Positions 16,254 to 24,732 are shown, counted from the stretch's first letter. The stretch: 55,230 bases of DNA from an uncultured Halocynthiibacter sp. (GCA_947503035.1 CANNCD010000009.1:1-55230), one strand, 5' to 3'. The notes: generated by a model from the sequence alone, not told the origin. Numbers and translations are program-made.

Positions 16254-17144
16254 CTATGCCACCTCGCGACCAAGTGCGGCGGTATAGAGTTTAAACCACG
16301 TTACACGGTCCATCTTAACGCGCAAGGCATCAGATAGGGCTTTGATACGATTAATGTTATTGGTGCCCATCACCGGCATAATTTTTGCCGGATGCGCAAG
16401 GATCCACGCCACGGCAACCGCCGCACGATCCACACCGTTTTCGGCGGCGACCTCGTCCAATGCATCCTGAACAGCGCCCGTACCAGTCATAAGTTCGCCC
16501 CCTCCCAAGGGTGACCATGCCATAAGGTGTTCGCCGTTTTTCTGATGAAATGCGAGGTCGCCATTGGTCAGACTGTCGACCGCCCCAAGGGACAGTTCGA
16601 TCTGGTTCGTGACCAATTTATTCTTCATGCCGGACTGGAGTAGATCCCAGTCGTAAGGTTTAAAGTTGGAGACGCCAACGGACCCAACCTTGCCGGCAGA
16701 AACAAGCGCATCAAGTGCGGCGCCGGTTTCCTTGTGATCCATGAACGGATCAGGACGGTGGATCAGCAAAAGATCGATGTGATCTGTGCCCATCGCCGCC
16801 AAAGACGCATCAACGGATGCATTAATATGCGCCGCGGATGTGTCGTAATATTTCACAGGAACGTCTGAGTATTTGCCACAAGGCGCCACGATATCGCATT
16901 TGGTGACGATCTCCATTTGTGCGCGCAGACCTTTGTCGGCCTTCAATGCTTCGCCCATCACGGCCTCGGCGGTGTAGTCGCCGTAAATGTCGGCCTGATC
17001 AAAGGTGGTGATACCCTGATCAAGGCAGGCTTTGATCTTTGCAGTTACATTCGCAACAGAGGTGTCGGAATCATCCGCAACACGCCACATGCCGTAAACA
17101 ATGCGAGAAAAATTAAGGGTGTCGGAAAGGGTGATACGTTCCAT
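16254..17144 (-). CDS. smoB: Aldo/keto reductase, SmoB-like (candidate 6-oxo-glucose reductase)
   Basis: This 296-residue AKR of the YdhF type shows the catalytic tetrad: Asp and Tyr in TFDQADIYGDYTAE, Lys in EIVTKCDI and His in LLLIHRPDP. The SNFKPYDW and GTNNINRI blocks are also typical. In the oxidative sulfoquinovose pathway, SmoB reduces the 6-oxo-glucose left after desulfonation to glucose, using NADPH. The enzyme sits between a sulfonate monooxygenase and a flavin reductase, the same three-gene set. The start at 17144 is coupled to the smoC stop (TAATG), with AGGAG 10 bases upstream. The frame stays open 26 codons further upstream, but that part overlaps smoC and has no family similarity. 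Confidence 0.83.
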   Translation of the reverse strand: MERITLSDTLNFSRIVYGMWRVADDSDTSVANVTAKIKACLDQGITTFDQADIYGDYTAEAVMGEALKADKGLRAQMEIVTKCDIVAPCGKYSDVPVKYYDTSAAHINASVDASLAAMGTDHIDLLLIHRPDPFMDHKETGAALDALVSAGKVGSVGVSNFKPYDWDLLQSGMKNKLVTNQIELSLGAVDSLTNGDLAFHQKNGEHLMAWSPLGGGELMTGTGAVQDALDEVAAENGVDRAAVAVAWILAHPAKIMPVMGTNNINRIKALSDALRVKMDRVTWFKLYTAALGREVA

Positions 17145-18298
17145 TAACGGCGAACTCCTGCGGCCAGCGGTGTGGCGGGGGCTGATGTGGGGACGCGGCC
17201 ATATGCCTGTGGCAGCGAACACGTTTTCAAGTGGGGCATCACGCGGCTGCCAAAATGTTTGGCCTCATCGAGATGCGGGTAACCAGAAAAGATAAAGGCG
17301 CGGATGCCCATCTTTTTGTATTCTTCGATCTTGGACAGAACCTGATCGGTGGACCCAACAAGCGCAGCACCACAGCCAGAGCGGGCACGGCCAACGCCGG
17401 TCCAAAGGTTCGGTTCGATATAGCCGAATTTATCGGCCAATTCGCGGTTCTTGGCCTGATGGGACACGCCCAACGATGTGCTATCAAGCGCGCGGTCGCG
17501 GATCATTTTGCCGTACTCATCATCCAGTTTGGAGGTGATGTATTCGGCGTATTCTTTGGCCTCTTGTTCGGTGTCGCGCACGATCATGTGGACGCGCAGA
17601 CCGTAATCAAGGGTACGTTCGTATTTCTCGGCGACGGCGTTCACGGCGCGCATACGACCGGCAAGCTCGTCCATCTTTTCTGGCCACATGAGGTAAACGT
17701 CACAGTGCTGACCACAGAGTTCGAGCGCAGACGGGGAATAGCCACCGAAGTAAAGAAGCGGGCCGCCAGTTTGGTACGGTTTCGCCGGATCGGTGGTGAG
17801 ACCTTTAAAGTTATAGACCTCGCCCTCGTAATTGATCTCGTCCTGCGTCCACGCCTGTTTCAGGATCTCGACGACCTCGCGGGACCGTTGATAACGGTAT
17901 GCGCTGTCTTCTTTTTGACCGGGGAAATCGGAACTGATGATGTTGACGGTCAAACGACCCTCAAGCATGTGATCCAGCGTTGCGATGGTGCGTGCCAACA
18001 TGATTGGCTGCATCTCACCACAGCGCACCGCGGCGAGTAGGTTGATCTTGTCCGTGATCGGCGCACAGCCCGCAACAAAGGACAACGTATCCTGACCCAC
18101 CTGATAGGAGGACGGGCAAAGGATGTTGTTGAACCCCTGCGATTCGGCCGTTTTCACGATGTCCGAACAATGCGCCCAGCTGGACCGAAGATCGCCGTCG
18201 GGCACGCCCAGAAATTCATAATCATCAGAACAAAGCGCGGAAAACCACGACACTTCGGCGGCATCAAGATCGGCGGAGGTTACGGGTACAATTGTCAT
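17144..18298 (-). CDS. smoC: SsuD-like sulfonate monooxygenase, candidate sulfoquinovose monooxygenase
   Basis: This 384-residue LLM-class flavin-dependent oxygenase keeps SsuD hallmarks. They include VRCGEMQPIMLARTIATLDH, GLRVHMIVRDTEQEA (active-site His), GRARSGCGAALVG (the sulfonate-binding Arg of SsuD) and FIFSGYPHLDEA (active-site Tyr). Such enzymes use reduced FMN and oxygen to split a C-S bond, releasing sulfite and an aldehyde. The partner genes for an aldo/keto reductase and a flavin reductase, plus a sugar-type oxidoreductase nearby, point to a sugar sulfonate, i.e. sulfoquinovose. A simple alkanesulfonate is the main alternative. The ATG at 18298 is chosen for the AGGA 7 bases upstream and the MTIVPVTSADL start. 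It is the first gene of a six-gene operon ending with the TRAP transporter. Confidence 0.82.
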   Translation of the reverse strand: MTIVPVTSADLDAAEVSWFSALCSDDYEFLGVPDGDLRSSWAHCSDIVKTAESQGFNNILCPSSYQVGQDTLSFVAGCAPITDKINLLAAVRCGEMQPIMLARTIATLDHMLEGRLTVNIISSDFPGQKEDSAYRYQRSREVVEILKQAWTQDEINYEGEVYNFKGLTTDPAKPYQTGGPLLYFGGYSPSALELCGQHCDVYLMWPEKMDELAGRMRAVNAVAEKYERTLDYGLRVHMIVRDTEQEAKEYAEYITSKLDDEYGKMIRDRALDSTSLGVSHQAKNRELADKFGYIEPNLWTGVGRARSGCGAALVGSTDQVLSKIEEYKKMGIRAFIFSGYPHLDEAKHFGSRVMPHLKTCSLPQAYGRVPTSAPATPLAAGVRR

Positions 18299-18344
18299 CT
18301 TTGTTCCTACGAGAAGAAAATATTTCCACTTGCGTAGCACCCAA

Positions 18345-18371
18345 ATTGATGTAGATCAATAGTGTATCAAT
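18345..18371. promoter_or_regulatory. Candidate operator between smoC and its regulator
   Basis: A perfect inverted repeat, ATTGAT-GTAG-ATCAAT (18345-18360), is followed by a third half-site, ATCAAT (18366-18371), in the 91-bp gap between the divergent smo operon and the GntR gene. Binding there could control both directions. The AT-rich sequence around it is a suitable place for the two promoters. Confidence 0.5.
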
Positions 18372-18389
18372 TATTTATGTGACCCGAAA

Positions 18390-19091
18390 ATGACCCAGAC
18401 ACCACGCGCCCTTCCTATGTATGCACAGATCAGCGAACTGTTGATCCGTGACATCATGTCTGGACGTTTGATGGATGGGGAACGGTTGCCGCCCGAACGG
18501 GATATGGCCGAGGATTTGCACATTTCCGTCGGCACTTTGCGCAAGGCGCTCGCTGTTTTGGTTGAGAAAAAGATGCTCGAACGGGTCCAAGGGTCGGGCA
18601 ACTATGTCCGGCACGGCGGCGCGCGCGATAGCGTCTATGCCATGTTTCGTCTTGAATTGCTGGGCGGGGGCGGATTGCCCCGCGCGCGGATTTTGGACGT
18701 GACCGCGATGGATAAGCCTGACGGCTTGGCGGATTTCGGCACCGCCGATCACGGCACACGGATTCGCCGTTTGCGGTTCTTGGACAAGACAGTGATCGCC
18801 GTCGAAGAAATCTGGTTGGACGGCGATTGCGGTGAAATAGAGACGGACAAAATGTCGGACTCGCTGTATCACACCTATCAGCATCAGCTGGGGTTTTGGA
18901 TCACGCGGGCCGAAGACAGGGTCGGAATCGGGCAGGTCCCCGATTGGGCCCCAGACGAATTTGCCGTGCCTCATGGCACGGTCACGGGATATATTGAACG
19001 GTTCAGTTGGTCCGATATGGACGTGCCGGTTGAATATTCTCGTACTTGGTATGACACAGATCGCGCACTCTATGTGCAGCGTTTGAAGTAG
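18390..19091 (+). CDS. GntR/HutC-family regulator with UTRA domain
   Basis: This 233-residue protein has a GntR winged helix (LPMYAQISELLIRDIMSGRL, then LPPERDMAEDLHISVGTLRKAL, residues ~8-55). It is followed by a C-terminal UTRA-type ligand domain ending in EYSRTWYDTDRALYV, which in this subfamily usually senses a sugar or sugar phosphate. It diverges from the smo-TRAP operon and lies 10 bp before the Gfo/Idh/MocA gene, so it is the obvious local regulator of the sulfonate-sugar genes. Candidate half-sites ATTGAT/ATCAAT lie just upstream. Confidence 0.88.
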   Translation: MTQTPRALPMYAQISELLIRDIMSGRLMDGERLPPERDMAEDLHISVGTLRKALAVLVEKKMLERVQGSGNYVRHGGARDSVYAMFRLELLGGGGLPRARILDVTAMDKPDGLADFGTADHGTRIRRLRFLDKTVIAVEEIWLDGDCGEIETDKMSDSLYHTYQHQLGFWITRAEDRVGIGQVPDWAPDEFAVPHGTVTGYIERFSWSDMDVPVEYSRTWYDTDRALYVQRLK

Positions 19092-19101
19092 GAAAACTGT
19101 G

Positions 19102-20214
19102 ATGGCTAAACTTATTAATTACGGCGTGATTGGCTGTGGGATGATGGGGCAGGAACACCTGCGCAATATCGCGTTACTGCCGGACACTCGTGTGTCGGCG
19201 GTGTTTGAACCGGATGCCGAAATGGCGACAATCGCGTCTGGGTTTGCCCCCGATGCGACCTTTGTTCAAAGCCTCGATGCGTTGCTTGCGGTTGATGACC
19301 TTGATTGTCTGTTGATCGTCAGCCCGAACTTTGTCCACCTTGATCAACTCGAAGAAATCGCAGCCAAACGTCCATTGCCTTTGTTGGTCGAAAAGCCCCT
19401 GTTCACCGATGTGAACGACGTCGCCCGCGTTAAGGCGTTCCGCGATTCCTATCCCGCGCCGGTTTGGGTCGCGATGGAATATCGCTATATGCCGCCGGTC
19501 GCCGAACTGCGCCGCGCCGTCGATGAGGCCACAGGTGGCATCAAGATGTTGACCATCCGCGAACACCGTTTCCCGTTCTTGCCCAAGGTTGGCGATTGGA
19601 ACCGGTTTAACGACCAATCCGGCGGGACGTTTGTGGAAAAATGCTGTCACTTCTTTGATCTCATGCGGTTGTTGATGAAATCCGAACCGGTGCGCATCAT
19701 GGCCAGCGGTGGTCAGGACGTGAACCACTTGGACGAGGTGTATGACGGCAAGAAATCCGATATCTTGGACAACGGCTATGTGATTGTCGATTTCGCCAAT
19801 GGCACCCGCGCGATGTTGGAATTGTGCATGTTCGCCGAAGGGTCGCGCTACCAAGAGGAAATCTCGGCGGTTGGCTCTGACGGTAAAATCGAGGCGCTGG
19901 TCCCAGGTCCTGGTCGGTTCTGGCCCGAACATCTGGGCGACGCCCCCGTGCCACAGGTCATCGTAAGCCCCCGTTCCCCCAAGGGCCCAGAGGTCCGCGA
20001 GATCCCCGTTGATCCCGAACTGCTTGAGGCGGGCGACCACAACGGGTCGACCTTTTATCAACACCAAGGGTTTGTGGAACTGGTCCGCGGTGAACGCGAC
20101 GTCGCCGAGGTGACGCTGGCCGATGGCTGGGCCGCGGTTGCGATGGGCATGGCCGCACAAGAAAGTGCCGCGACGGGTCGTTCCATTGATCTGACCGATC
20201 TTTTGCCAAACTAA
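19102..20214 (+). CDS. Gfo/Idh/MocA oxidoreductase, candidate NAD-dependent sulfoquinovosidase
   Basis: This 370-residue NAD-dependent enzyme has the nucleotide-binding motif GVIGCGMMGQEHL near residue 8. The family Lys-Pro motif appears as LLVEKPLF, and GGTFVEKCCHFFDLMR carries the usual active-site His and Asp. Most relatives are sugar dehydrogenases. Some members of this fold are redox-based glycosidases, and one family (GH188) cleaves sulfoquinovosyl glycerol to free sulfoquinovose. The cluster has no GH31-type sulfoquinovosidase, so this gene is a good candidate for that step. A plain sugar dehydrogenase is the alternative. The ATG at 19102 is preferred over the GTG one codon earlier. 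It is co-transcribed with the regulator and ends at a strong terminator. Confidence 0.85.
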   Translation: MAKLINYGVIGCGMMGQEHLRNIALLPDTRVSAVFEPDAEMATIASGFAPDATFVQSLDALLAVDDLDCLLIVSPNFVHLDQLEEIAAKRPLPLLVEKPLFTDVNDVARVKAFRDSYPAPVWVAMEYRYMPPVAELRRAVDEATGGIKMLTIREHRFPFLPKVGDWNRFNDQSGGTFVEKCCHFFDLMRLLMKSEPVRIMASGGQDVNHLDEVYDGKKSDILDNGYVIVDFANGTRAMLELCMFAEGSRYQEEISAVGSDGKIEALVPGPGRFWPEHLGDAPVPQVIVSPRSPKGPEVREIPVDPELLEAGDHNGSTFYQHQGFVELVRGERDVAEVTLADGWAAVAMGMAAQESAATGRSIDLTDLLPN

Positions 20215-20220
20215 GACACC

Positions 20221-20250
20221 AACCCGCGCCGGAACAAGGCGCGGGTTTTT
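20221..20250 (+). terminator. Rho-independent terminator
   Basis: A perfect 10-bp stem, AACCCGCGCC/GGCGCGGGTT, with a 7-base loop and a run of five T. It closes the regulator-oxidoreductase transcript and separates it from pxpBCA. Confidence 0.92.
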
Positions 20251-20317
20251 CGCCTCGCGCGACGCGACAACCGTCCTATACTACCGCTTTAATTTGCAAC
20301 TCATGAGGCCAAAAAGG

Positions 20318-21013
20318 GTGAATATCCTTTCTATTACATCTCTGGCGGATAGCGCGATTACGGTGGTTCTTGATAATGTGATCGGGGCCGCGGCGGCGGG
20401 TTCCGTGCGCGCGGCCAAGGCGGCGGTTGAGGCATTGGATCATAGCGCGATTGATGAGGTCACCGCCTCATACGTTTCCATCACGGTTTACTATGACGCG
20501 ATGCTCCTGTCGCAATCCGACCTGATCGATCTGGTGCGCGAAACGCTTGCGCCGATCACCATCGGGGCAGGGGGCGCAGGGCGGCTTTTGTCGGTGCCCT
20601 GCTGCTATGATCCGATCTATGGCGCAGACCAAATCGACATCGCCGAAACGCTTGGCTGTTCGGTGGATGACGTGATCGACGCACATCTGAACACCACCTT
20701 TGACGTATATGCGGTTGGGTTCCTTCCGGGGTTGCCGTTTCTGGGTGACATGCCCGCTGGGTTCTCTATTCCACGGCGCGCGACCCCGCGCGTTAAGGTT
20801 CCCGCCGGTGCCGTCGCCATCGCGAATGGTCAAAGCGTGATCTACCCGTGGGAGTCACCTGGGGGCTGGCATATCATCGGGCATTGTCCGGTGACCTTGT
20901 TTGATCCGACCCGCACAGACCCCGCCGTGTTCTGTGCAGGAGATCGGGTAAAATTCGTCTCTATCTCGGCGGAAAACCTTGCATCTGCGCATATCCAAGA
21001 GGTGACGTCATGA
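20318..21013 (+). CDS. pxpB: 5-oxoprolinase subunit B
   Basis: PxpB, PxpC and PxpA form the prokaryotic ATP-dependent 5-oxoprolinase, which opens 5-oxoproline (pyroglutamate) to glutamate. This KipI-like subunit of 231 residues shows FDVYAVGFLPGLPFLGDMP and IPRRATPRVKVPAGAVAIA, both typical. I start it at the GTG at 20318 (VNILSITSLADSAI), where GAGG lies upstream; an ATG at 20303 and a TTG at 20294 are also in frame. Its stop overlaps the pxpC start by 4 nt. Confidence 0.92.
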   Translation: MNILSITSLADSAITVVLDNVIGAAAAGSVRAAKAAVEALDHSAIDEVTASYVSITVYYDAMLLSQSDLIDLVRETLAPITIGAGGAGRLLSVPCCYDPIYGADQIDIAETLGCSVDDVIDAHLNTTFDVYAVGFLPGLPFLGDMPAGFSIPRRATPRVKVPAGAVAIANGQSVIYPWESPGGWHIIGHCPVTLFDPTRTDPAVFCAGDRVKFVSISAENLASAHIQEVTS

Positions 21014-22050
21014 GCGCGCTTTTTGTGATCGAAGGCGGCGCAAGGAGCCTTGTGCAGGACACAGGGTTCAAAGGTTCACGCGGGCTTGGTGTGCCAAAAT
21101 CCGGCGTGATGGATCGCGATGCATTGGCGTTGCTGAACGGTTTGCTGGGAAACCCGCTGGATTGCGAGGCGATTGAGGTCGCCCTGACCGCCCCCGTTTT
21201 GCGCGCCACGGGGCAGGTGATGATCGCCTGTAATGGCGCGCTTTCCGGTACGATAACCACGCCCGACGGCGAGGTTCGTGATGTGAAACCTTGGCAAAGC
21301 ACATGTTTGTTCGACGGCGACGTTGTGCGGTTTACGCCGCCCGTTGGTGTGGGGCTGATCGGGGTTGGTGGCGGCATCGATCGCCCAAAGGTGTTGAACA
21401 GTCGTTCCTCCTATCCCCGTGCGGGGCTTGGTGGCGTTGCGCTGGCGGCGGGTGATGAAATAGCCACGCGATTTGACGTGGCGATCCATGTGGATGGTCG
21501 CAAATTCGCCGATGACATCCCGACCCCCACCGGTCCCATCCGCGTTGTGCGTGGGCCGCAGGATGGGGCCTTTAGCGAGGCGGCATTTTCGACCCTATTC
21601 AACACGAATTTCGACGTGACGCCTGAATTTGACCGTATGGGGCTTCGGCTTGGTGGGGCTGTGCTAGAGCATGAAAACGGGGCGGATATGATCTCTGATG
21701 GGATCACCGCCGGCGCCATTCAGGTCCCCGGTTCGGGCGCGCCGATTGTGTTGCTGGCCGATGCGCAAACGATGGGTGGATACACCAAAATCGCGACGGT
21801 CATTCAGGCCGATTTACCGCGATTTGCACACCTGCGTGTCGGGGATCAGATCACGTTCGAGGAGGTCTCGGTGAGCGAAGCCGAGACTGCGCTGCGCGAA
21901 AACCGCGCACATCTGAACGCGCTTATCGAGGGTTTGGTCTCTGCGAAACCCATTGGCGCGATTGATGTGCGGGCGCTCTATTCCACCAACCTGATCAGCG
22001 GCATGATCGATATGACAGACCCGAACACAGGGGAAAACGATGAAAATTAA
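21010..22050 (+). CDS. pxpC: 5-oxoprolinase subunit C
   Basis: This KipA-like partner of PxpB has 346 residues. Family motifs are SLVQDTGFKGSRGLGVPKSG at the N-terminus, GGGIDRPKVLNSRSSYPRAG, RMGLRLGG and VPGSGAPIVLLADAQTMGGY. It overlaps pxpB by 4 nt and pxpA by 11 nt, so the three subunits should be made in balanced amounts. A second possible role of this fold, in urea carboxylase or allophanate-type enzymes, is less likely because pxpA follows. Confidence 0.93.
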   Translation: MSALFVIEGGARSLVQDTGFKGSRGLGVPKSGVMDRDALALLNGLLGNPLDCEAIEVALTAPVLRATGQVMIACNGALSGTITTPDGEVRDVKPWQSTCLFDGDVVRFTPPVGVGLIGVGGGIDRPKVLNSRSSYPRAGLGGVALAAGDEIATRFDVAIHVDGRKFADDIPTPTGPIRVVRGPQDGAFSEAAFSTLFNTNFDVTPEFDRMGLRLGGAVLEHENGADMISDGITAGAIQVPGSGAPIVLLADAQTMGGYTKIATVIQADLPRFAHLRVGDQITFEEVSVSEAETALRENRAHLNALIEGLVSAKPIGAIDVRALYSTNLISGMIDMTDPNTGENDEN

Positions 22051-22807
22051 CATCAACGCCGATCTCGGCGAAAGCATCGGAGACGCGATTGTTGGTAATG
22101 ACGCGGCCATGCTTGATATCGTCAGTAGCGCGAATTTGGCCTGTGGATTTCATGGCGGCGATCCCGTCGTGATGCAGGACACCGTCGCGGCGGCCAAGAC
22201 GCGTGGCGTCAGCATCGGCGCCCACCCGGGCTATGACGACAAAGAGGGGTTTGGACGACGCCCGATGACCCTAACCACGCCGGAATTGACCGCCTTGATG
22301 TGGTATCAAATGGGCGCACTGGCGGCGGTTTCCCACGCGAGTGGCCATCCGATGACCCACGTCAAACCCCATGGCGCGTTGAACAATCAGGCCTGCGCCG
22401 ACCGCGATATGGCCGATGTTTTGACCCGCGCAATTGCCGATTATGATCGCGATCTCATTCTATTGGCCCCTGCGCAGTCGCATTTGTGGCAGGCGGGGCG
22501 CGACAAAGGCCTGCCTGTGGCCGCCGAGATTTTCGCCGACCGAGCCTATTTACCCGATGGGCAATTGATGCCGCGCGGCCAATCCGGTGCCGTCATACAC
22601 GACCCGACGGATGCCGCCGCACATGTGGAACGCATGGTCGATGCGGGGGGCATTGTCGCCGCCGATGGCACCGTGTTGCCCTGCGATATCCAAAGCATTT
22701 GTGTCCACGGGGACGGTGCGACCGGTGTGGAAACCGCCGCCGCCATCCGTGCATTATTTACATCCGGCGGGCACGACATCGTGACCCTTGCCGAATTGAT
22801 TGGTTAG
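22040..22807 (+). CDS. pxpA: 5-oxoprolinase subunit A (LamB/YcsF family)
   Basis: PxpA has 255 residues and the family start MKININADLGESIGD. Further motifs are SANLACGFHGGDP, GAHPGYDDKEGFGRRPM and THVKPHGALNNQ, which line the polysaccharide-deacetylase-like active site. It completes the 5-oxoprolinase operon. A ribosome-binding site (GGGGAAAACG) lies within pxpC. Confidence 0.94.
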   Translation: MKININADLGESIGDAIVGNDAAMLDIVSSANLACGFHGGDPVVMQDTVAAAKTRGVSIGAHPGYDDKEGFGRRPMTLTTPELTALMWYQMGALAAVSHASGHPMTHVKPHGALNNQACADRDMADVLTRAIADYDRDLILLAPAQSHLWQAGRDKGLPVAAEIFADRAYLPDGQLMPRGQSGAVIHDPTDAAAHVERMVDAGGIVAADGTVLPCDIQSICVHGDGATGVETAAAIRALFTSGGHDIVTLAELIG

Positions 22808-22816
22808 GGAGAAACC

Positions 22817-23815
22817 ATGAAACATATCAACATCGAAACCCTTCGGGTGCTATTTCCGGGTGTGCTTATCTCGGGGCTGATCGCGCTGGCGGCGCAGTTC
22901 ATTTCCGACCATTACGGCGCACCAGCGATGTTGATGGCGCTTTTGTTTGGGATTGCGTTGAATTTCCTGTCCGAGGATACGCCGTGTAAAGAAGGCATCG
23001 CGTTTTCGGCCAAAATAATCCTGCGGGTTGGGGTTGCCTTGCTTGGTATGCGCATCAGTTTCGAGATGGCGATGGAACTGGGTTGGCCAGTCGTTGCCTT
23101 GGTCATCGGCGGGGTGATCGCGACGATCCTGTTCGGGATGTTGATCGCGCGCCTGTTGGGGCATGACACGCATTTCGCGTTTCTGTCGGCGGGGTCGGTT
23201 GCGATTTGCGGTGCCTCGGCGGCGATGGCGATTTCCGCGCTTTTGCCACGTGATGACAAATCCGAGGAACGTTTGGTGTTTACCGTCGTTGGGGTCACAT
23301 TGATGTCGACGATTGCGATGATCGCCTATCCAATTTTGGCGGATGCGATTGGGTTTGACGATACATTGGCCGGTATTTTCATCGGCGCGACCATCCACGA
23401 TGTGGCGCAGGTCGTCGGGGCGGGGTTCTCGGTGTCGCAGGAAACGGGCGACATCGCGACAGTGGTGAAATTGATCCGCGTGGCGATGCTTGCGCCGGTG
23501 ATTTTGGTCGCGTCTCTTATCATCCGCAACAGCACGATGGCCGCCAAAGGCGGTGAGCGTCCGCCGATCATTCCGGGCTTTGTTCTTGGGTTTGTGGTGC
23601 TTGTGATCCTGAATTCGTTCCACTTGTTCCCGCCCGCCGTCACCGAAGTGTCGGCCGAGATTTCCCGTTGGGCGTTGTTGACGGCGATCGGGGCGGTTGG
23701 CCTTAAGACGTCGCTGCGCGAGGTGATGAACGTGGGCGGTTCCGCGATTGCCGTTTTGGTGACGGAAACCGCGTTTATCGCCTGTTTGATCATTGTCGGG
23801 CTGATGTGGATCTAG
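22817..23815 (+). CDS. YeiH-type membrane transporter (putative sulfate/sulfite exporter family)
   Basis: This 332-residue integral membrane protein has about ten helices. The family blocks are CKEGIAFSAKIILRVGVALLGMRIS near residue 55, FLSAGSVAICGASAAMAISALLP near 120 and GIFIGATIHDVAQVVGAG near 195. UPF0324/YeiH proteins are annotated as putative sulfate exporters, but few have been tested. It lies 9 bp after pxpA with a good ribosome-binding site (AGGGAGAAA) and is in the pxp operon. Proximity to a sulfite-releasing pathway about 3 kb away makes a sulfite outlet possible; moving 5-oxoproline or another anion is the alternative. Confidence 0.85.
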   Translation: MKHINIETLRVLFPGVLISGLIALAAQFISDHYGAPAMLMALLFGIALNFLSEDTPCKEGIAFSAKIILRVGVALLGMRISFEMAMELGWPVVALVIGGVIATILFGMLIARLLGHDTHFAFLSAGSVAICGASAAMAISALLPRDDKSEERLVFTVVGVTLMSTIAMIAYPILADAIGFDDTLAGIFIGATIHDVAQVVGAGFSVSQETGDIATVVKLIRVAMLAPVILVASLIIRNSTMAAKGGERPPIIPGFVLGFVVLVILNSFHLFPPAVTEVSAEISRWALLTAIGAVGLKTSLREVMNVGGSAIAVLVTETAFIACLIIVGLMWI

Positions 23816-23821
23816 CGCAGG

Positions 23822-24721
23822 CTAGTTCGGGGCATCACCCAAACAGGAAGCGACCGCGGTGGTCAAATCTTGGATCAACAACGGATAGAGATCCGCCCCA
23901 AGCGGGCGGGTCGACGCGAGCGGATCAAGCAGGCCGATTTTGCCGGTGTCGCCCTCGAACACAGATGCAACCAGACGCGGGTTGTACTGGGGTTCGGCAA
24001 AGATACAGGTGATGTTGTTCGACTGGATTTCGTCGCGGATATGGGCGAGGTCCGCCGCGCTTGGGGGGGTCGCGTCGCTTGTTGCAAGGGCACCGGACGA
24101 GGCCAAACCAAAGCGTTTTTCGAAATACTGATAGGCGTCGTGATAGACGATATAGGGGCGGCTGTTCAGGTCGGACAGGCGCATCTCAGTGGCGGAAATT
24201 TCAACTGCGATACGCGCTTTGCCCTCGGCGGCGTTGGTGAAATAGGTGCCGGCGTTTTCAGGATCAAGCTGTGACAACTGTGCCGCGATGGCATCAAGCC
24301 ATTTCACCGCGTTGTCAGGGTCGAGCCATTGATGCGGGTCAAAGGCGTGGTCGCTGTGATCGTCGTGCCCGTGGTCATGCCCATCGTCGCGCGCCTCAAG
24401 TCGCGAGGTCTGCGGCAGATCGCCAAGTTCAAGCGTCGCGGCGTCATTCGCTAGATTGGTGATGGTTTCCGACAGCCACGGGGTCAACGCGTTGCCCATC
24501 CAGATGACACCATCGGCCTTGGCAATGGCAGAGGCCTCGGAGGGCCGAAGCGCGTAATCATGGGGCGACGCACCCGGTTGCACCACAAGAGTGGGCGTTC
24601 CAAGGTCACCCATCACCTGCGCCACAAGAGAATGCACGGGCGGGATGTCCGCGACGATCTGGGGCACATCGGCCTGTGCGGCAGAGGTCATAAGAAGGGT
24701 CGAGACAAGGAAATGTTTCAT
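23822..24721 (-). CDS. znuA: Zinc ABC transporter substrate-binding protein
   Basis: This 299-residue periplasmic zinc-binding protein has a signal peptide (MKHFLVSTLLMTSAAQA). It also has a His/Asp-rich loop, DGHDHGHDDHSDHAFDPH (near residues 112-130), and metal-ligand His residues in PPVHSLVAQ, DPHQWLD and YIVYHDAYQY. No znuB or znuC lies nearby, so it must use a membrane unit encoded elsewhere, or be an extra zinc scavenger. A Zur-type box lies 12 bp upstream of the start codon. The gene converges with yeiH with only 6 bp between stops. Confidence 0.92.
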   Translation of the reverse strand: MKHFLVSTLLMTSAAQADVPQIVADIPPVHSLVAQVMGDLGTPTLVVQPGASPHDYALRPSEASAIAKADGVIWMGNALTPWLSETITNLANDAATLELGDLPQTSRLEARDDGHDHGHDDHSDHAFDPHQWLDPDNAVKWLDAIAAQLSQLDPENAGTYFTNAAEGKARIAVEISATEMRLSDLNSRPYIVYHDAYQYFEKRFGLASSGALATSDATPPSAADLAHIRDEIQSNNITCIFAEPQYNPRLVASVFEGDTGKIGLLDPLASTRPLGADLYPLLIQDLTTAVASCLGDAPN

Positions 24722-24732
24722 GGGTCACCGGT

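Noticed and set aside
18299-18340. 14-codon upstream extension of the sulfonate monooxygenase
   Set aside because: It has no ribosome-binding site and would remove the promoter gap; the ATG at 18298 has AGGA at proper spacing.
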